DNA of 61,329 nucleotides from Christensenella sp. UBA3944 (GCA_002385605.1 DGDU01000005.1:1-61329); one strand, 5' to 3'; shown: positions 41,387 through 50,679, counted from the first letter of the stretch. Notes: generated by a model from the sequence alone, not told the origin. Translations and numbers: made by a program.

Positions 41387-43627
41387 CTACTCCTTTGGCG
41401 TAAGGGGTGCGACGGCAAGCATAAACTTTTTAGCGCCCAGTTTGGGGAACAAAACGGTTGCCTGCGTGTCCGCTCCGCTTCCCGCGATCATTATAATCGT
41501 GCCCTCGCCGTATATCTTATGTATAACCGTGCCGCCCATTCTGAACCCCGACAAATCCTTTTTGACGGGCGGGAGCGTGGGCTTTTCGGGTATTTGCGCG
41601 AAGGTTTCCCTTCTCTTTTCAATGGGCTTCGGCGGGCTGTAAGGCATATCGTCGAAATCGTTATCGTAACGCCGCCAGCCGTAATCGGGGGCGTCCCATT
41701 TGCGGCGAAGCTCCTCTATCTTGCTTTCCTGCCCGCCTTTCGCTTCTTCCATAAACCTCGAGGGGAGCATGGGCTGAACCCTGTTGAAGCGGAAGCGCTG
41801 GCGCGCCGAGCTTATATAAAGCCTTTCTTTGGCCCTGGTGACCGCCACATACATTACGCGGCGCTCTTCTTCGATATTGTCTTCGTTTTTGGACCTTTCG
41901 GAAGGGAATATACCCTCTTCGCAGCCAGCTATAAACACCACCTTGAATTCTAAGCCCTTTACCGAGTGCATCGTGGCAATCGTTATGGCGTCGTTGTCCC
42001 TTATCTCCTCCCTTTCGGGGGCAAGGCTAACCGTCTCCAGAAACTCGGCAAGCCCGGCGTTTGGGTTGTCGGCGGCGAATTCTTTAACATGCTTTATAAA
42101 TTCCACAATGTTTTGCCAGCGGTTTTCGTCCTCTTCCTTGCCCGTCGAATTGTAGGCGTACTCGAAGCCCGCTTTGTCGACGATGTACTCGGCAAGCTCG
42201 TGTATGGGCATATACCTGTTGCCGATAAGGTCGCTTATAAGCATCCTGAACTCGTTAACCTTATTCTTCGCGGCGCCTGTCAGTGCGTCGTTGGCGTTGA
42301 TGTTTAATATAACATCGATGAGGTCTACGCCCCTCATACGGGCGTACTCGCGCAGGCGGTCTATGCTCGAATCCCCTATGCCCCTTCGCGGGAAGTTGAT
42401 TATTCGGAGTATTGCCTCGGAGTCCTTAACATTGTATATCACCCGCATATAGGCGATTACATCCTGGATTTCCTTGCGGTCGAAGAACTTAAAACCGCCC
42501 AGAATCCTGTACTTCATACCTAGCCCCGAAAGCTTGCTTTCGAAGTTACGGCTTAAGGAGTTTTGCCTTATGAGAATGGCGAAATCCTTGTTGGTGTACC
42601 CCGTCCTCTTTAGCGAGCGGATGTTTTCTATAATCCACTCGGCTTCCTGGTGGTCATTGTATGCGGTGTAGTATTCTACCTTTACGCCCGAGGGCTTTAC
42701 CGTAAACAGCTCTTTTTCGTGGCGGGCCTTGTTGTTTCGTATGACATTGTTGGCGCAGTCCAGAATATTGGGCGTCGAGCGGTAGTTTTGCAGCAGCTTG
42801 TGGATTTTGGCGTTGGGATAAACCTTGTCAAAATTAAGTATGTTTTCTACCTTCGCCCCTCTCCATCCGTATATACTCTGGTCGTCGTCGCCCACGACAA
42901 AGAGGTTACCCCATTTTTCGGAGAGCATTCTGACTATGTCGAACTGCACGGAGTTTGTGTCCTGAAACTCGTCGACATGAATGTAGCGGAATCGGTTTTG
43001 GAAAAGATCCAGCACATCTGGGTGCAACTCGAAAAGCAGCTTTGTCTTGTGCAGAAGGTCGTCGAAGTCCATGGCGTTGCTTCTTTTTAACTCTTCTTCG
43101 TACTCTTCAAACACTTCATATATCTCGCTGTCGAATTTAACCAGGCCCCGTATCTGAGCGTAGTATTGCTCGGGCGAAAGCCCCTCGTTCTTGGCGGCGC
43201 TTATATGGTCTTTTACTATATCCTTAAGAGGCCCGTCGTCGAGGTGCTTTAGCCTTAGCACCTTTGCGATAAGCCTGTTGCTGTCGGACTCGTCGTATAT
43301 GGTGAAGTTTTCGGTGTAGCCAAGCCTCGTCGCGAAGCGCTTCAGTATCATCGCGCAAAGGCTGTGGAAGGTAGAAATCCAGACCTTGTTTTTGTCGCCC
43401 AGAAGCCCGTCCAGCCTTACCCGCATTTCCTCGGTGGCTTTATTGGTAAAGGTAATGGCAAGTATGTTTCGGGGGTCTACGCCGAGTTCGGACACAAGAT
43501 AGGCTACCCTGTAGGTTAGCACCCTCGTTTTGCCCGAGCCCGCTCCCGCAAGCACTAGCACCCTGCCCTCGGTGTCCTCCATGGCCTTCCTTTGGGCTTC
43601 GTTTAGCAGTGAGTAATCCAATGGCAT
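41387..43627 (-). CDS. pcrA: ATP-dependent DNA helicase PcrA/UvrD
   Basis: Superfamily 1A 3'-5' helicase for repair and rolling-circle replication. The 746 residues have motif I AGAGSGKT (27-34), Ia ITFTNKATEEM, II VDEFQDTNSVQFD, III VVGDDDQSIYGWRGA, IV LLQNYRST and VI VAVTRAKERLYI. The C-terminal PcrA-type segment ends with VIHKIYGEGTIIMIAG, a Tudor-like RNA polymerase-binding element. GAGG precedes the ATG. It starts 21 nt after dgt. Confidence 0.97.
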   Translation of the reverse strand: MPLDYSLLNEAQRKAMEDTEGRVLVLAGAGSGKTRVLTYRVAYLVSELGVDPRNILAITFTNKATEEMRVRLDGLLGDKNKVWISTFHSLCAMILKRFATRLGYTENFTIYDESDSNRLIAKVLRLKHLDDGPLKDIVKDHISAAKNEGLSPEQYYAQIRGLVKFDSEIYEVFEEYEEELKRSNAMDFDDLLHKTKLLFELHPDVLDLFQNRFRYIHVDEFQDTNSVQFDIVRMLSEKWGNLFVVGDDDQSIYGWRGAKVENILNFDKVYPNAKIHKLLQNYRSTPNILDCANNVIRNNKARHEKELFTVKPSGVKVEYYTAYNDHQEAEWIIENIRSLKRTGYTNKDFAILIRQNSLSRNFESKLSGLGMKYRILGGFKFFDRKEIQDVIAYMRVIYNVKDSEAILRIINFPRRGIGDSSIDRLREYARMRGVDLIDVILNINANDALTGAAKNKVNEFRMLISDLIGNRYMPIHELAEYIVDKAGFEYAYNSTGKEEDENRWQNIVEFIKHVKEFAADNPNAGLAEFLETVSLAPEREEIRDNDAITIATMHSVKGLEFKVVFIAGCEEGIFPSERSKNEDNIEEERRVMYVAVTRAKERLYISSARQRFRFNRVQPMLPSRFMEEAKGGQESKIEELRRKWDAPDYGWRRYDNDFDDMPYSPPKPIEKRRETFAQIPEKPTLPPVKKDLSGFRMGGTVIHKIYGEGTIIMIAGSGADTQATVLFPKLGAKKFMLAVAPLTPKE

Positions 43628-43648
43628 AAAATCCTCTGAAGTCGTAAT

Positions 43649-44632
43649 TTATTCCCAGCGCTTTGGCACAAAGTGCTCGTTAAAGGTTTTAAGCGCGAAG
43701 TTGTCTGTCATTCCCGCTATATAGTCGGTAATGTATACTTTGGGTTCTGCGGCGTTTTTCCTTATGCTTCCCGGCACAAGCAAGGGGTTTTGCTCGTAAA
43801 ACCTATACAAAAGTTCGAGCATAAGCGCCGCCCTCGTTTCCTCTGTTTTGGCGGCGGATTTGACATAAACCTTTTCGAACATGAACTCCCTGAGGTCCGC
43901 CATAGCCCGCCCGAACCTTGGGGATTGTATTATTTCAGGTTTGCCGTAGCTGGACTCGACAAGGTCTACAACAAAGGCGTTTATCCTCTGCCCCTTCTTT
44001 ACACCCAAAAGGGCGTTTATCTCCTTGGGGATATCGTCCTCTTTAAGAATGCCCGCGCGGATGGCGTCGTCGATGTCGTGGTTTAAATAGGCAATCCTGT
44101 CGGCGTAGCTTACTACCTTGCCTTCGAGCGTTGCGGGGTTGCCGTCCCATTTGTGGTTGATTATGCCGTCCCTGACCTCGAAAGTAAGGTTAAGCCCTCT
44201 TCCGTCCTCTTCCAGCACATCTACAACCCTAAGGCTTTGCTCGTTGTGGGTAAAGTGCCCCGTCATCTTGTCCAATACCCTCTCGCCCGCGTGCCCGAAG
44301 GGCGTATGCCCGAGGTCGTGACCCAAAGCGATTGCCTCGGTAAGGTCCTCGTTAAGCCTTAAAGCGCGGCTTATGGTTCTTGCTATCTGCGTAACCTCGA
44401 GGGTATGCGTAAGCCTCGTGCGGTAGTGGTCGCCGCCGGGCGTCAAAAACACCTGCGTTTTGTGCTTAAGCCTTCTGAACGCCTTGCTGTGTATGATTCT
44501 GTCGCGGTCGCGCTGATACTCGGTGCGCAAGGGGCATGGCTCGATGTACTTTTGCCGCCCTCTTGTGTTTTGCGAGCGCGCGGCGTAAGGCGACAAAAAC
44601 TCATCCTCAAACCGCAAATAATCCTCTTTCAT
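43649..44632 (-). CDS. dgt: dGTP triphosphohydrolase family protein
   Basis: HD-domain enzyme releasing triphosphate from dNTPs. The 327 residues show RDRDRIIHSKAFRRLKHKTQ, H-..-HD motifs (TRLTHTLEV and GHDLGHTPFGHAGE) and DRIAYLNHDIDDA. Short type (about 330 residues), as in many clostridia, without the C-terminal extension of E. coli Dgt. GGAG lies 7 nt before the ATG. Operon start for pcrA and ligA; its promoter TTGAGG-18-TATAAT (44685-44656, minus strand) abuts the terminator of the gene before. Confidence 0.95.
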   Translation of the reverse strand: MKEDYLRFEDEFLSPYAARSQNTRGRQKYIEPCPLRTEYQRDRDRIIHSKAFRRLKHKTQVFLTPGGDHYRTRLTHTLEVTQIARTISRALRLNEDLTEAIALGHDLGHTPFGHAGERVLDKMTGHFTHNEQSLRVVDVLEEDGRGLNLTFEVRDGIINHKWDGNPATLEGKVVSYADRIAYLNHDIDDAIRAGILKEDDIPKEINALLGVKKGQRINAFVVDLVESSYGKPEIIQSPRFGRAMADLREFMFEKVYVKSAAKTEETRAALMLELLYRFYEQNPLLVPGSIRKNAAEPKVYITDYIAGMTDNFALKTFNEHFVPKRWE

Positions 44633-44655
44633 AACCTCTCCTTCTTACCACGGCT

Positions 44656-44685
44656 ATTATATAATGATACCATATTTTGCCTCAA
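44656..44685 (-). promoter_or_regulatory. Predicted sigma-A promoter of dgt-pcrA-ligA
   Basis: TTGAGG (44685-44680), an 18-nt spacer and perfect TATAAT (44661-44656) on the minus strand. Confidence 0.6.
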
Positions 44686-44722
44686 AATAAAAGGGCTTGC
44701 CTAAATGAAATCGGCAAGCCTT
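44684..44722 (-). terminator. Terminator after kdgK
   Basis: GGCTTGCC pairs with GGCAAGCC (44713-44720 with 44694-44701); the minus-strand tail is CTTTTATTTT. A further AGGGTATC/GATACCCT stem surrounds the kdgK stop codon. Confidence 0.85.
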
Positions 44723-44764
44723 ATTAAATAGCGGTTATGTCGCGCGAGGGTATCCGCCCCGTTG

Positions 44765-45778
44765 TTATCTTGATACCCTGCCGCTTCCGTCGCCTTTGGC
44801 GAGTTTCATTACTTCGTCGGCGGATACGAGGTTAAAGTCGCCCTCGATGGTGTGCTTGAGGCAGGAAGCCGCCGTGGCGAATTCTATCGCGCTTTGCTTA
44901 TCGAAGCGGGTAAGCCCGTAGATTAGCCCCGCTGCGAAGCTGTCGCCGCCGCCCACTCTGTCCACTATGTGGATATTGTATTCCCTCGAATCGTAGAACT
45001 CTTTGCCGTCGTACAGCATGGCCGCCCAGCGGTTGTCGCTTGCCGAAATGCTGCCTCTTAAGGTTATGGCAACAAGCTTGAAGCCGAATTTTTCCACAAG
45101 CTGTCTGGCAACCGACCTGTGCCCCTCTGCGGAAACCTCGCCCTTTGTTATGTCGCCTTCAGACTTTATTCCGAATACCTTTTCGCTGTCTTCTTCGTTG
45201 GCGATAAGCACATCGACATAAGGCATGAGCCCGCCCATAACCTCGCCGGCCTTTTTGGTGTCCCACAGCGCCTTGCGGTAGTTGAGGTCGCAGGAAACGG
45301 TTATGCCTTTCTCCTTACAAACCATAAGGGCCGCTTTGGTGATTTCGGCAAGGTTATCCGAAAGCGCGGGGGTTATGCCCGTAAAGTGGAACCACTTGGC
45401 GTCCTCCAATATGTACTCCCAGGGGAAGTCCGAAGGCGAAGCCTCGGCGATTGCCGAGCCCGCCCTGTCGTATATGACTTTGGATGCGCGCTGGCTGGCG
45501 CCTTTTTCCAAAAAGTAAATGCCTACTCGGTTGCCGCCGCGGACGATGTAGCTTGTGTCCACGCCGTAGCGCCTGAGGCTGTTTACAGCCGCCTGCCCTA
45601 TCTCGTGGGCGGGAAGCTTGGTTACAAAGCATGCCTCTTCTCCGAAGCCCGCAAGCGACACGGCGACATTGGCCTCGCCGCCGCCGAAAGTGGCGCCGTA
45701 GGTGTCCGCCTGCACAAAACGCAAATAGCCCTCGGGGGCAAGCCTAAGCATCAGCTCTCCAAAAGTAAAAATCTTCAT
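44765..45778 (-). CDS. kdgK: 2-keto-3-deoxygluconate kinase (PfkB family)
   Basis: Phosphorylates 2-keto-3-deoxygluconate to KDPG, which the neighbour Eda cleaves. The 337 residues have FGELMLRLAPEGYLRFVQAD, the PfkB N-signature GGGEANVAVSLAGFG, and the ATP site VDRVGGGDSFAAGLIYGL. I place the start at the ATG (45778) overlapping the eda stop (ATGA); GGAG lies 11 nt upstream. Together with eda it forms the lower part of uronate/gluconate breakdown; the dehydratase genes that feed it are not in the window. A fructokinase-like substrate is the alternative. Confidence 0.9.
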   Translation of the reverse strand: MKIFTFGELMLRLAPEGYLRFVQADTYGATFGGGEANVAVSLAGFGEEACFVTKLPAHEIGQAAVNSLRRYGVDTSYIVRGGNRVGIYFLEKGASQRASKVIYDRAGSAIAEASPSDFPWEYILEDAKWFHFTGITPALSDNLAEITKAALMVCKEKGITVSCDLNYRKALWDTKKAGEVMGGLMPYVDVLIANEEDSEKVFGIKSEGDITKGEVSAEGHRSVARQLVEKFGFKLVAITLRGSISASDNRWAAMLYDGKEFYDSREYNIHIVDRVGGGDSFAAGLIYGLTRFDKQSAIEFATAASCLKHTIEGDFNLVSADEVMKLAKGDGSGRVSR

Positions 45779-46404
45779 TGTCCGATATGCTCCTTGGCAT
45801 CCATGCAAAGTTTGGTTATTTCTTCGAATCTGCCCTCTCTGATGAGGCTTTCCTTTACCATCCAGCTTCCGCCGCAGGCAAAGACTTTATCGAAAGAAAG
45901 GTAATCTTTAATATTCCCCGGCCCTATGCCTCCCGTGGGCACAAACCTGATGTTGGGCAAGGCGGAGGCGATAGCCCTTATAGCGGCGAGGCCGCCGTAG
46001 CTTTCGGCAGGGAAGAATTTTATGATGTTGATGCCGTTATCCATTGCCGCCATAATTTCGGTGGGCGTCACGCAGCCGGGAAGGTACAGGATGCCGTTTT
46101 GCTTGCAGATGTCGCAAACAGCCTGCGAATACCCCGGGCTGACAATAAATTTGGCGCCGTTCTCGACGGCTTTTTTAGCCTGCCCGGCGTTTACGACCGT
46201 TCCCGCGCCTATAAGCATATCGGGGCAGTTCTTGGAGGCTAACGCAATGGCGTCGGCCCCGCAGGCCGTCCTGAAGGTTATTTCGGCGATGCCAATCCCG
46301 CCCGCCTTAAGGGCGTTCATCAGGGGAAGGGTATCCTCTATATTGCTGATTTTTACAACCGGAATTATTTTTTCTTTTGCGATAAATTCAAGCGTTTTTT
46401 CCAT
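45775..46404 (-). CDS. eda: 2-keto-3-deoxy-6-phosphogluconate aldolase
   Basis: Class I aldolase making pyruvate and glyceraldehyde 3-phosphate. The 209 residues fit the trimeric Eda type: Glu41 in EITFRT, GAGTV, the Schiff-base lysine K129 in INIIKFFPAES, and PTGGIGPGNIKDYL. The frame is open another 91 codons upstream, but GCGGGG is 5 nt before the ATG at 46404 and a promoter lies in between, so the shorter start is right. Overlaps kdgK by 4 nt. Confidence 0.94.
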   Translation of the reverse strand: MEKTLEFIAKEKIIPVVKISNIEDTLPLMNALKAGGIGIAEITFRTACGADAIALASKNCPDMLIGAGTVVNAGQAKKAVENGAKFIVSPGYSQAVCDICKQNGILYLPGCVTPTEIMAAMDNGINIIKFFPAESYGGLAAIRAIASALPNIRFVPTGGIGPGNIKDYLSFDKVFACGGSWMVKESLIREGRFEEITKLCMDAKEHIGQ

Positions 46405-46431
46405 ACAAACCCCGCTATAATTGATGTCAAT

Positions 46432-46461
46432 ATTATACGCCTCATAAACGGACGGTGTCAA
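46432..46461 (-). promoter_or_regulatory. Sigma-A promoter of eda-kdgK
   Basis: Perfect TTGACA (46461-46456), an 18-nt spacer and perfect TATAAT (46437-46432) on the minus strand. Confidence 0.8.
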
Positions 46462-46469
46462 TAATACCC

Positions 46470-46485
46470 TTACCCAAACGGGTAA
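46470..46485. promoter_or_regulatory. Dyad upstream of the eda-kdgK promoter
   Basis: TTACCC-AAAC-GGGTAA sits 9 bp upstream of the -35 box, in a position suited to an activator. Confidence 0.4.
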
Positions 46486-46538
46486 TTTACATTGCCCGAT
46501 TTTATAGCAACTATATAAAATTATTAAATCGTTCCGTC

Positions 46539-48905
46539 TTATGAGAACATGGCGCAAAGTATCTCTTCCGCTATCCTTTCCGCGGTGGGGAAATACTCCA
46601 TCTCGTACCTGATGGGCGGCACAATGGTGTCGGGCGAGCCTATCACCAAAGGCGGGTTTTTTAGCGAGCCGAAACACATCGAGGTTAGGTTGGAAGCAAT
46701 CGTTTCGGCGACGGAGCCCGTCTTGCAGGCGAAGGTGACTACGGCGAATCTTCCTGTCTTTCGCACCGATTTTGCCGCCTCGGGGTAGCCAAAGGGGGCT
46801 ATGCTTCTCGCGTCCACAATCTCGGCTTCTATCCCTTTTTGTTTGAGGATTTCGGCTGCCTCCATTGCGGCATATAAAGCCGGGCCTATCGTGATAATCG
46901 TGATATCGGCTCCCTTTAGCTTTATTTCGGGTACCCCTATCTGGATTTCGTAGTATCCCTCCGGCACGCCTTCTGGACGGAAATATTCCGCCTCGCCGTA
47001 CAGTTTCTGGCTCTCAAAAAAGATTACGGGGTCGCTTCCCGAAAGCGCCGAATTCATAAGCCCCTTGCAATCGTAAGGGGTGGCGGGATAGACAACCTTA
47101 AGCCCGGGGATATGCGCCGCGAGCGCCGTCCAGTCCTGCGAGTGTTGCGTGCCGTACTTTGTGCCTACCGAAACACGCACGACAACGGGAAGCCTTAGCC
47201 TTCCCGCGCTCATCGCCTGCCACTTGGCAAGCTGGTTGAACAGCTCGTCGCCCGCCCTCGCGAGGAAGTCGGCAAACATAATCTCTATAACCGCCCTGCC
47301 CCCGCACATGGCGTAGCCTACCGCTGTGGACACTATCGCCGCCTCGGATATCGGGGCGTTGAACAGCCTGCGGTAAGGAAGGGTTTCGGTAAGCCCTTTG
47401 TAAACCGAACAAACGCCGCCCCAGTCCCTTACATCCTCGCCGTAAGAAACGAGGGTTTTATCCTTGTAGAAGCAATCGAACACCGCCTCAAAGATGGCGT
47501 CGTTTACGGTTACCGCCGAGCCGTCCTTTATTTTGCGCCCCTCCTTGCCTATGCCGGAGCGGCTCTTTGAGAGGATCTGCAGGTATCTCGAATTATTCTC
47601 TTTGGGCGGAAGCGAAGTATCTTCTTCCGTTTTAGCGGGCGCATCCGAAAAGCTTACCGACTTAAGAAAATCCTTTACCTTGCCCTTTCCCCATTCGGGG
47701 GCTTTGAGAGCCATTTCGCATACCCTGTAAACGGTCTGCCCCGCCTCGGCGTGAGTTTTTGCAAAGAAGCTTTCGCCCGCAATGCCGCTTTCGATGAGGT
47801 CTTTTTTATACAATGTAAGCGGGTCGTATTTTCTCCACTCATCTATTTCCGCCTGCTCGCGGTACTGCATACTGTCGGACTGCGAATGCCCTTTTATGCG
47901 ATAGGTAACCACATCGAGAAGGGCGGGCCCTTTGCCCTCTTGCAGCAGCTTTTTGCGGCGGAGGGTGGCGTCATACACGGCTAATGGGTTGTTTCCGTTT
48001 ATCCTTTCGGCGTAAAGCCCCGTAGGCGATATCCCGGCGCCGACTCTCGCGGGCTGTCCGTAAGCCATAGTTTCGCCGCTGGTCTGCCCGCCCATGCCGT
48101 ATCCGTTGTCTATAATGTTGAACAGCACGGGCAAGCCGCCTTTTTGCTCCCAAAGGGTGTTGTATTGGTCCATGGCGGCAAAGTTCATCGCCTCAAAAAC
48201 GACGCCGCAGCCCAAAGCCCCGTCGCCTATGTTCGCTACGGTTATGCCTTTTTTGTTGTTGATTTTCTTATATAAAGCCGCGCCCGCGGCGATAGGAGCC
48301 GAAGCCCCCACTATTGCGTTGTTTGGGTATACGCCGAACGGGGCGAAAAAGACATGCATAGAACCGCCGAAGCCTTTCTGGAAACCCGTTTTCTTGGCAA
48401 AAATCTCGCAAAGCGCCCCGTAAAGCAGGAAATCCTCGGCCATTTTCTTTATGTCGGGATAATCCTCTTTATTTAAGGCGGCAAGTATTTCGGGCTCGCT
48501 TTCCATGATAGCCATTAATTCGGCATCGCCGGCTTCCTCGACAAACCTTAAGCCTTTGGCAATAAGCTCGCCGTGGCTTCGGTGGGAGCCGAAAATAAAA
48601 TCGTCCTTATCCAGGGCGTAAGCCTGCCCTACGGCGGCGGCTTCCTCGCCTATGCAAAGATGGATGGGCCCCTCGTAGGTATATTTAAGCCCTTTGTAAT
48701 CGGATTTTTCCTTGAGGTCGGAAAGGGCGGTTTCGAATTCCCTTATAATTGCCATAGCCCGGTAAATGCCCAAAAGCCCCCTCTCGCCCAGCCTCGGCAG
48801 TTCGTCCTTTGCCGTGGAATTATAGGCGTTCTGAGGGATGCCTTGGAAGGTGATTTCGCCCTTCTCGAACAAAATCTTCGGGTCTATGAACAAGTTCTTC
48901 GGCAT
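46539..48905 (-). CDS. Fused E1 alpha-beta 2-oxoacid dehydrogenase
   Basis: 788 residues: the N-terminal half (to about 440) is E1-alpha with the thiamine motif GDGALGCG...NIIDN and MYREQAEID-type end; the C-terminal half (from about 450) is E1-beta with SYGEDVRDWGGV, ISEAAIVSTAVGYAMCGGRAVIE (parts) and WTALAAHIPGLKVVYP. Such fusions occur in the branched-chain/acetoin-type family. The substrate cannot be told; no E2, E3 or lipoate gene is nearby. I place the start at 48905, with AGGA 5 nt upstream. The linker (about 425-460) is acidic and Ser-rich. It has a promoter of its own and lies upstream of eda-kdgK, but with an independent promoter between. Confidence 0.92.
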   Translation of the reverse strand: MPKNLFIDPKILFEKGEITFQGIPQNAYNSTAKDELPRLGERGLLGIYRAMAIIREFETALSDLKEKSDYKGLKYTYEGPIHLCIGEEAAAVGQAYALDKDDFIFGSHRSHGELIAKGLRFVEEAGDAELMAIMESEPEILAALNKEDYPDIKKMAEDFLLYGALCEIFAKKTGFQKGFGGSMHVFFAPFGVYPNNAIVGASAPIAAGAALYKKINNKKGITVANIGDGALGCGVVFEAMNFAAMDQYNTLWEQKGGLPVLFNIIDNGYGMGGQTSGETMAYGQPARVGAGISPTGLYAERINGNNPLAVYDATLRRKKLLQEGKGPALLDVVTYRIKGHSQSDSMQYREQAEIDEWRKYDPLTLYKKDLIESGIAGESFFAKTHAEAGQTVYRVCEMALKAPEWGKGKVKDFLKSVSFSDAPAKTEEDTSLPPKENNSRYLQILSKSRSGIGKEGRKIKDGSAVTVNDAIFEAVFDCFYKDKTLVSYGEDVRDWGGVCSVYKGLTETLPYRRLFNAPISEAAIVSTAVGYAMCGGRAVIEIMFADFLARAGDELFNQLAKWQAMSAGRLRLPVVVRVSVGTKYGTQHSQDWTALAAHIPGLKVVYPATPYDCKGLMNSALSGSDPVIFFESQKLYGEAEYFRPEGVPEGYYEIQIGVPEIKLKGADITIITIGPALYAAMEAAEILKQKGIEAEIVDARSIAPFGYPEAAKSVRKTGRFAVVTFACKTGSVAETIASNLTSMCFGSLKNPPLVIGSPDTIVPPIRYEMEYFPTAERIAEEILCAMFS

Positions 48906-48944
48906 TGTTTTCCTTAATTTTCCTATGTATGGATTATGGAACAC

Positions 48945-48973
48945 ATTATATAGATTATGGCCCTAAAAGTCAA
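48945..48973 (-). promoter_or_regulatory. Sigma-A promoter of the fused E1 gene
   Basis: TTGACT (48973-48968), a 17-nt spacer and perfect TATAAT (48950-48945) on the minus strand. Confidence 0.8.
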
Positions 48974-49015
48974 TTCAAAAAGAAACGAAGCCGCTTCTTA
49001 ATGAAGCAGGCTTCG
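48974..49015 (-). terminator. Terminator after spoIVA
   Basis: CGAAGCC-TGCTTC-ATTAA-GAAGC-GGCTTCG stem with a one-base bulge, followed on the minus strand by TTTCTTTTT. It directly abuts the promoter of the next gene. Confidence 0.85.
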
Positions 49016-49062
49016 CAAAACAGGGATATTTGAGATTTTATGCAAGCTATATTCGGATTAGC

Positions 49063-50535
49063 CTACAGCAGTATGCAAAGCACGCCGCCCCTGTTCTCGT
49101 TTACGATTCTCGTTATAGTCTTTTTGAGCTTTTTCTGGGCGTCCTTGGGCATATTGCTTATCTTATTGCCGATGTCCTCGCAAAGCATAATGTTAAGCGG
49201 CTTGCCGAACATATTGGTCTTCCAGATGCTTTGCTTGTCGTTCTCGAACTCCTCCATCATCGATTTGAGAAGCTCGGCGCTTTGCTGCTCGCTGCCTATA
49301 ACGGGGCTTATTTCGGCGTCGACATCGACGCGGACAAGGTGCAGGGAGGGCGCGGACGCCTTAAGCCTTACCCCGAACAGAGAGCCTTTGCGCACAATTT
49401 CGGGTTCGGCAAGCTCCATCTCCTCCATTGTAGGCACGACTACGCCGTAGCCCGTTTCGCTCACCTCGTCCAGAGCCTTGCGGAACTTCTGGTAATCCTT
49501 ATAGGCTCTGGATGCCTTTACGATGTAGCTCATAAGCTTGTAGTCGTCGTCTATGTCGGTGTTGCACTCTTCGGCAAGCACTTTGTAGAACACCCCGTCC
49601 CTTGCCTTATAGCTAAGTTTTATGGTGCCCGTTGCCGAGTCGACCTCGATATCGGGGTTATCCTCTATTATTTCGCTGCCCTCAAACAGCCCGCTTAGCA
49701 TTTCGTAGTCGCGCATCTTCGAGTAGCGGTTGGTATCCTCGAGAAGCTTGCCGATTATCTCGGCGATAATCCTGTGGCCCTGTCCCAGGGCGCGCATCCA
49801 CTTGGGCAGATTGATATCGATGGATTTTATGGGGAATTCCATTAATATCTTAAGAAGCACATTGGCAAAATCGTCCTTGCCCGCCTTCATTATGTCCATG
49901 GGGATGACGGGCACGCCGTAGCGCTCGAAGAGGCTTTCGGCAAGTTTTCCCGTGTCGGGTGAGTCGGGGTTTTTGGTATTAAGTAGCACGACAAAGGGCT
50001 TGCCTATGTTCTTAAGCTCTTTGACAACCCTTTCCTCCGCCTCTAGGTATTTTGCGCGGCCTATGTCCGTTATCGTGCCGTCGGTAGTAACGACGATGCC
50101 TATCGTCGAGTGCTCGCGGATAACCTTGTCGGTGCCCATCTCGGCTGCCTTCTGGAAGGGCATTTCGCTTTCCGACCACGGGGTGCGCACCATTCGGGGC
50201 TTGTCGCCCTCAACATGCCCGAGGGCGCCCTCGACAAGATATCCCACGCAGTCTATAAGCCTGATGTTGGCGTATGTATTGCCGAGGTTCAGCCTTACAG
50301 CTTCGTTGGGCACAAATTTGGGTTCGGTTGTCATGATGGTTTTGCCGTCCGCCGATTGCGGCAGTTCGTCTACCGTGCGTGTCTTTTTCGCGTCGTCCTC
50401 TATGCGGTCGAGCACAAGGTTTTCCATAAACCTTTTAATGAAAGTGGATTTGCCCGTCCTGACGGGCCCCACAACGCCTATATAGATGTCGCCTCCCGTG
50501 CGGAGGGCGATATCGTTATATATGTCAAAATCCAT
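49063..50535 (-). CDS. spoIVA: Stage IV sporulation protein A
   Basis: ATP-hydrolysing base-layer protein of the spore coat, which assembles on the forespore surface. The 490 residues (typical about 492) start with MDFDIYNDIALRTGGDIYIG, Walker A GPVRTGKS at 23-30, then LIDCVGYLVEGALGH, and end with the conserved GGVLCILL. The frame is open 30 codons further, but GGAGG lies 6 nt before the ATG at 50535. A sigma-E-like promoter sits upstream. Its presence marks the organism as a spore former or a recent descendant of one. It lies after der and an aminotransferase on the same strand, echoing the der-spoIVA neighbourhood of Bacillota. Confidence 0.98.
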   Translation of the reverse strand: MDFDIYNDIALRTGGDIYIGVVGPVRTGKSTFIKRFMENLVLDRIEDDAKKTRTVDELPQSADGKTIMTTEPKFVPNEAVRLNLGNTYANIRLIDCVGYLVEGALGHVEGDKPRMVRTPWSESEMPFQKAAEMGTDKVIREHSTIGIVVTTDGTITDIGRAKYLEAEERVVKELKNIGKPFVVLLNTKNPDSPDTGKLAESLFERYGVPVIPMDIMKAGKDDFANVLLKILMEFPIKSIDINLPKWMRALGQGHRIIAEIIGKLLEDTNRYSKMRDYEMLSGLFEGSEIIEDNPDIEVDSATGTIKLSYKARDGVFYKVLAEECNTDIDDDYKLMSYIVKASRAYKDYQKFRKALDEVSETGYGVVVPTMEEMELAEPEIVRKGSLFGVRLKASAPSLHLVRVDVDAEISPVIGSEQQSAELLKSMMEEFENDKQSIWKTNMFGKPLNIMLCEDIGNKISNMPKDAQKKLKKTITRIVNENRGGVLCILL

Positions 50536-50562
50536 ATTTCGCCTCCATAGAATTTGTAGTAA

Positions 50563-50591
50563 ATTGTATGCCGGAAAAAGCCCCGATATTA
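50563..50591 (-). promoter_or_regulatory. Sigma-E-like promoter of spoIVA
   Basis: On the minus strand TAATATC (50591-50585; consensus KMATATT), a 14-nt spacer and a perfect CATACAAT (50570-50563; consensus CATACAHT). Matches the mother-cell sigma-E pattern expected for spoIVA. Confidence 0.8.
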
Positions 50592-50620
50592 CAGGCTGAC
50601 AGGGCGTCTGTAAAAACGCG

Positions 50621-50650
50621 AACAAACAAAGAGCGCCTTAAGGGCGCTCT
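50621..50650 (-). terminator. Terminator after the aminotransferase gene
   Basis: AGAGCGCC pairs with GGCGCTCT across TTAAG; the minus-strand tail is TTTGTTTGTT. The plus strand also has a T-run. Confidence 0.85.
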
Positions 50651-50679
50651 CGTTTTTTATATTTGAATTACTTTTTTGC

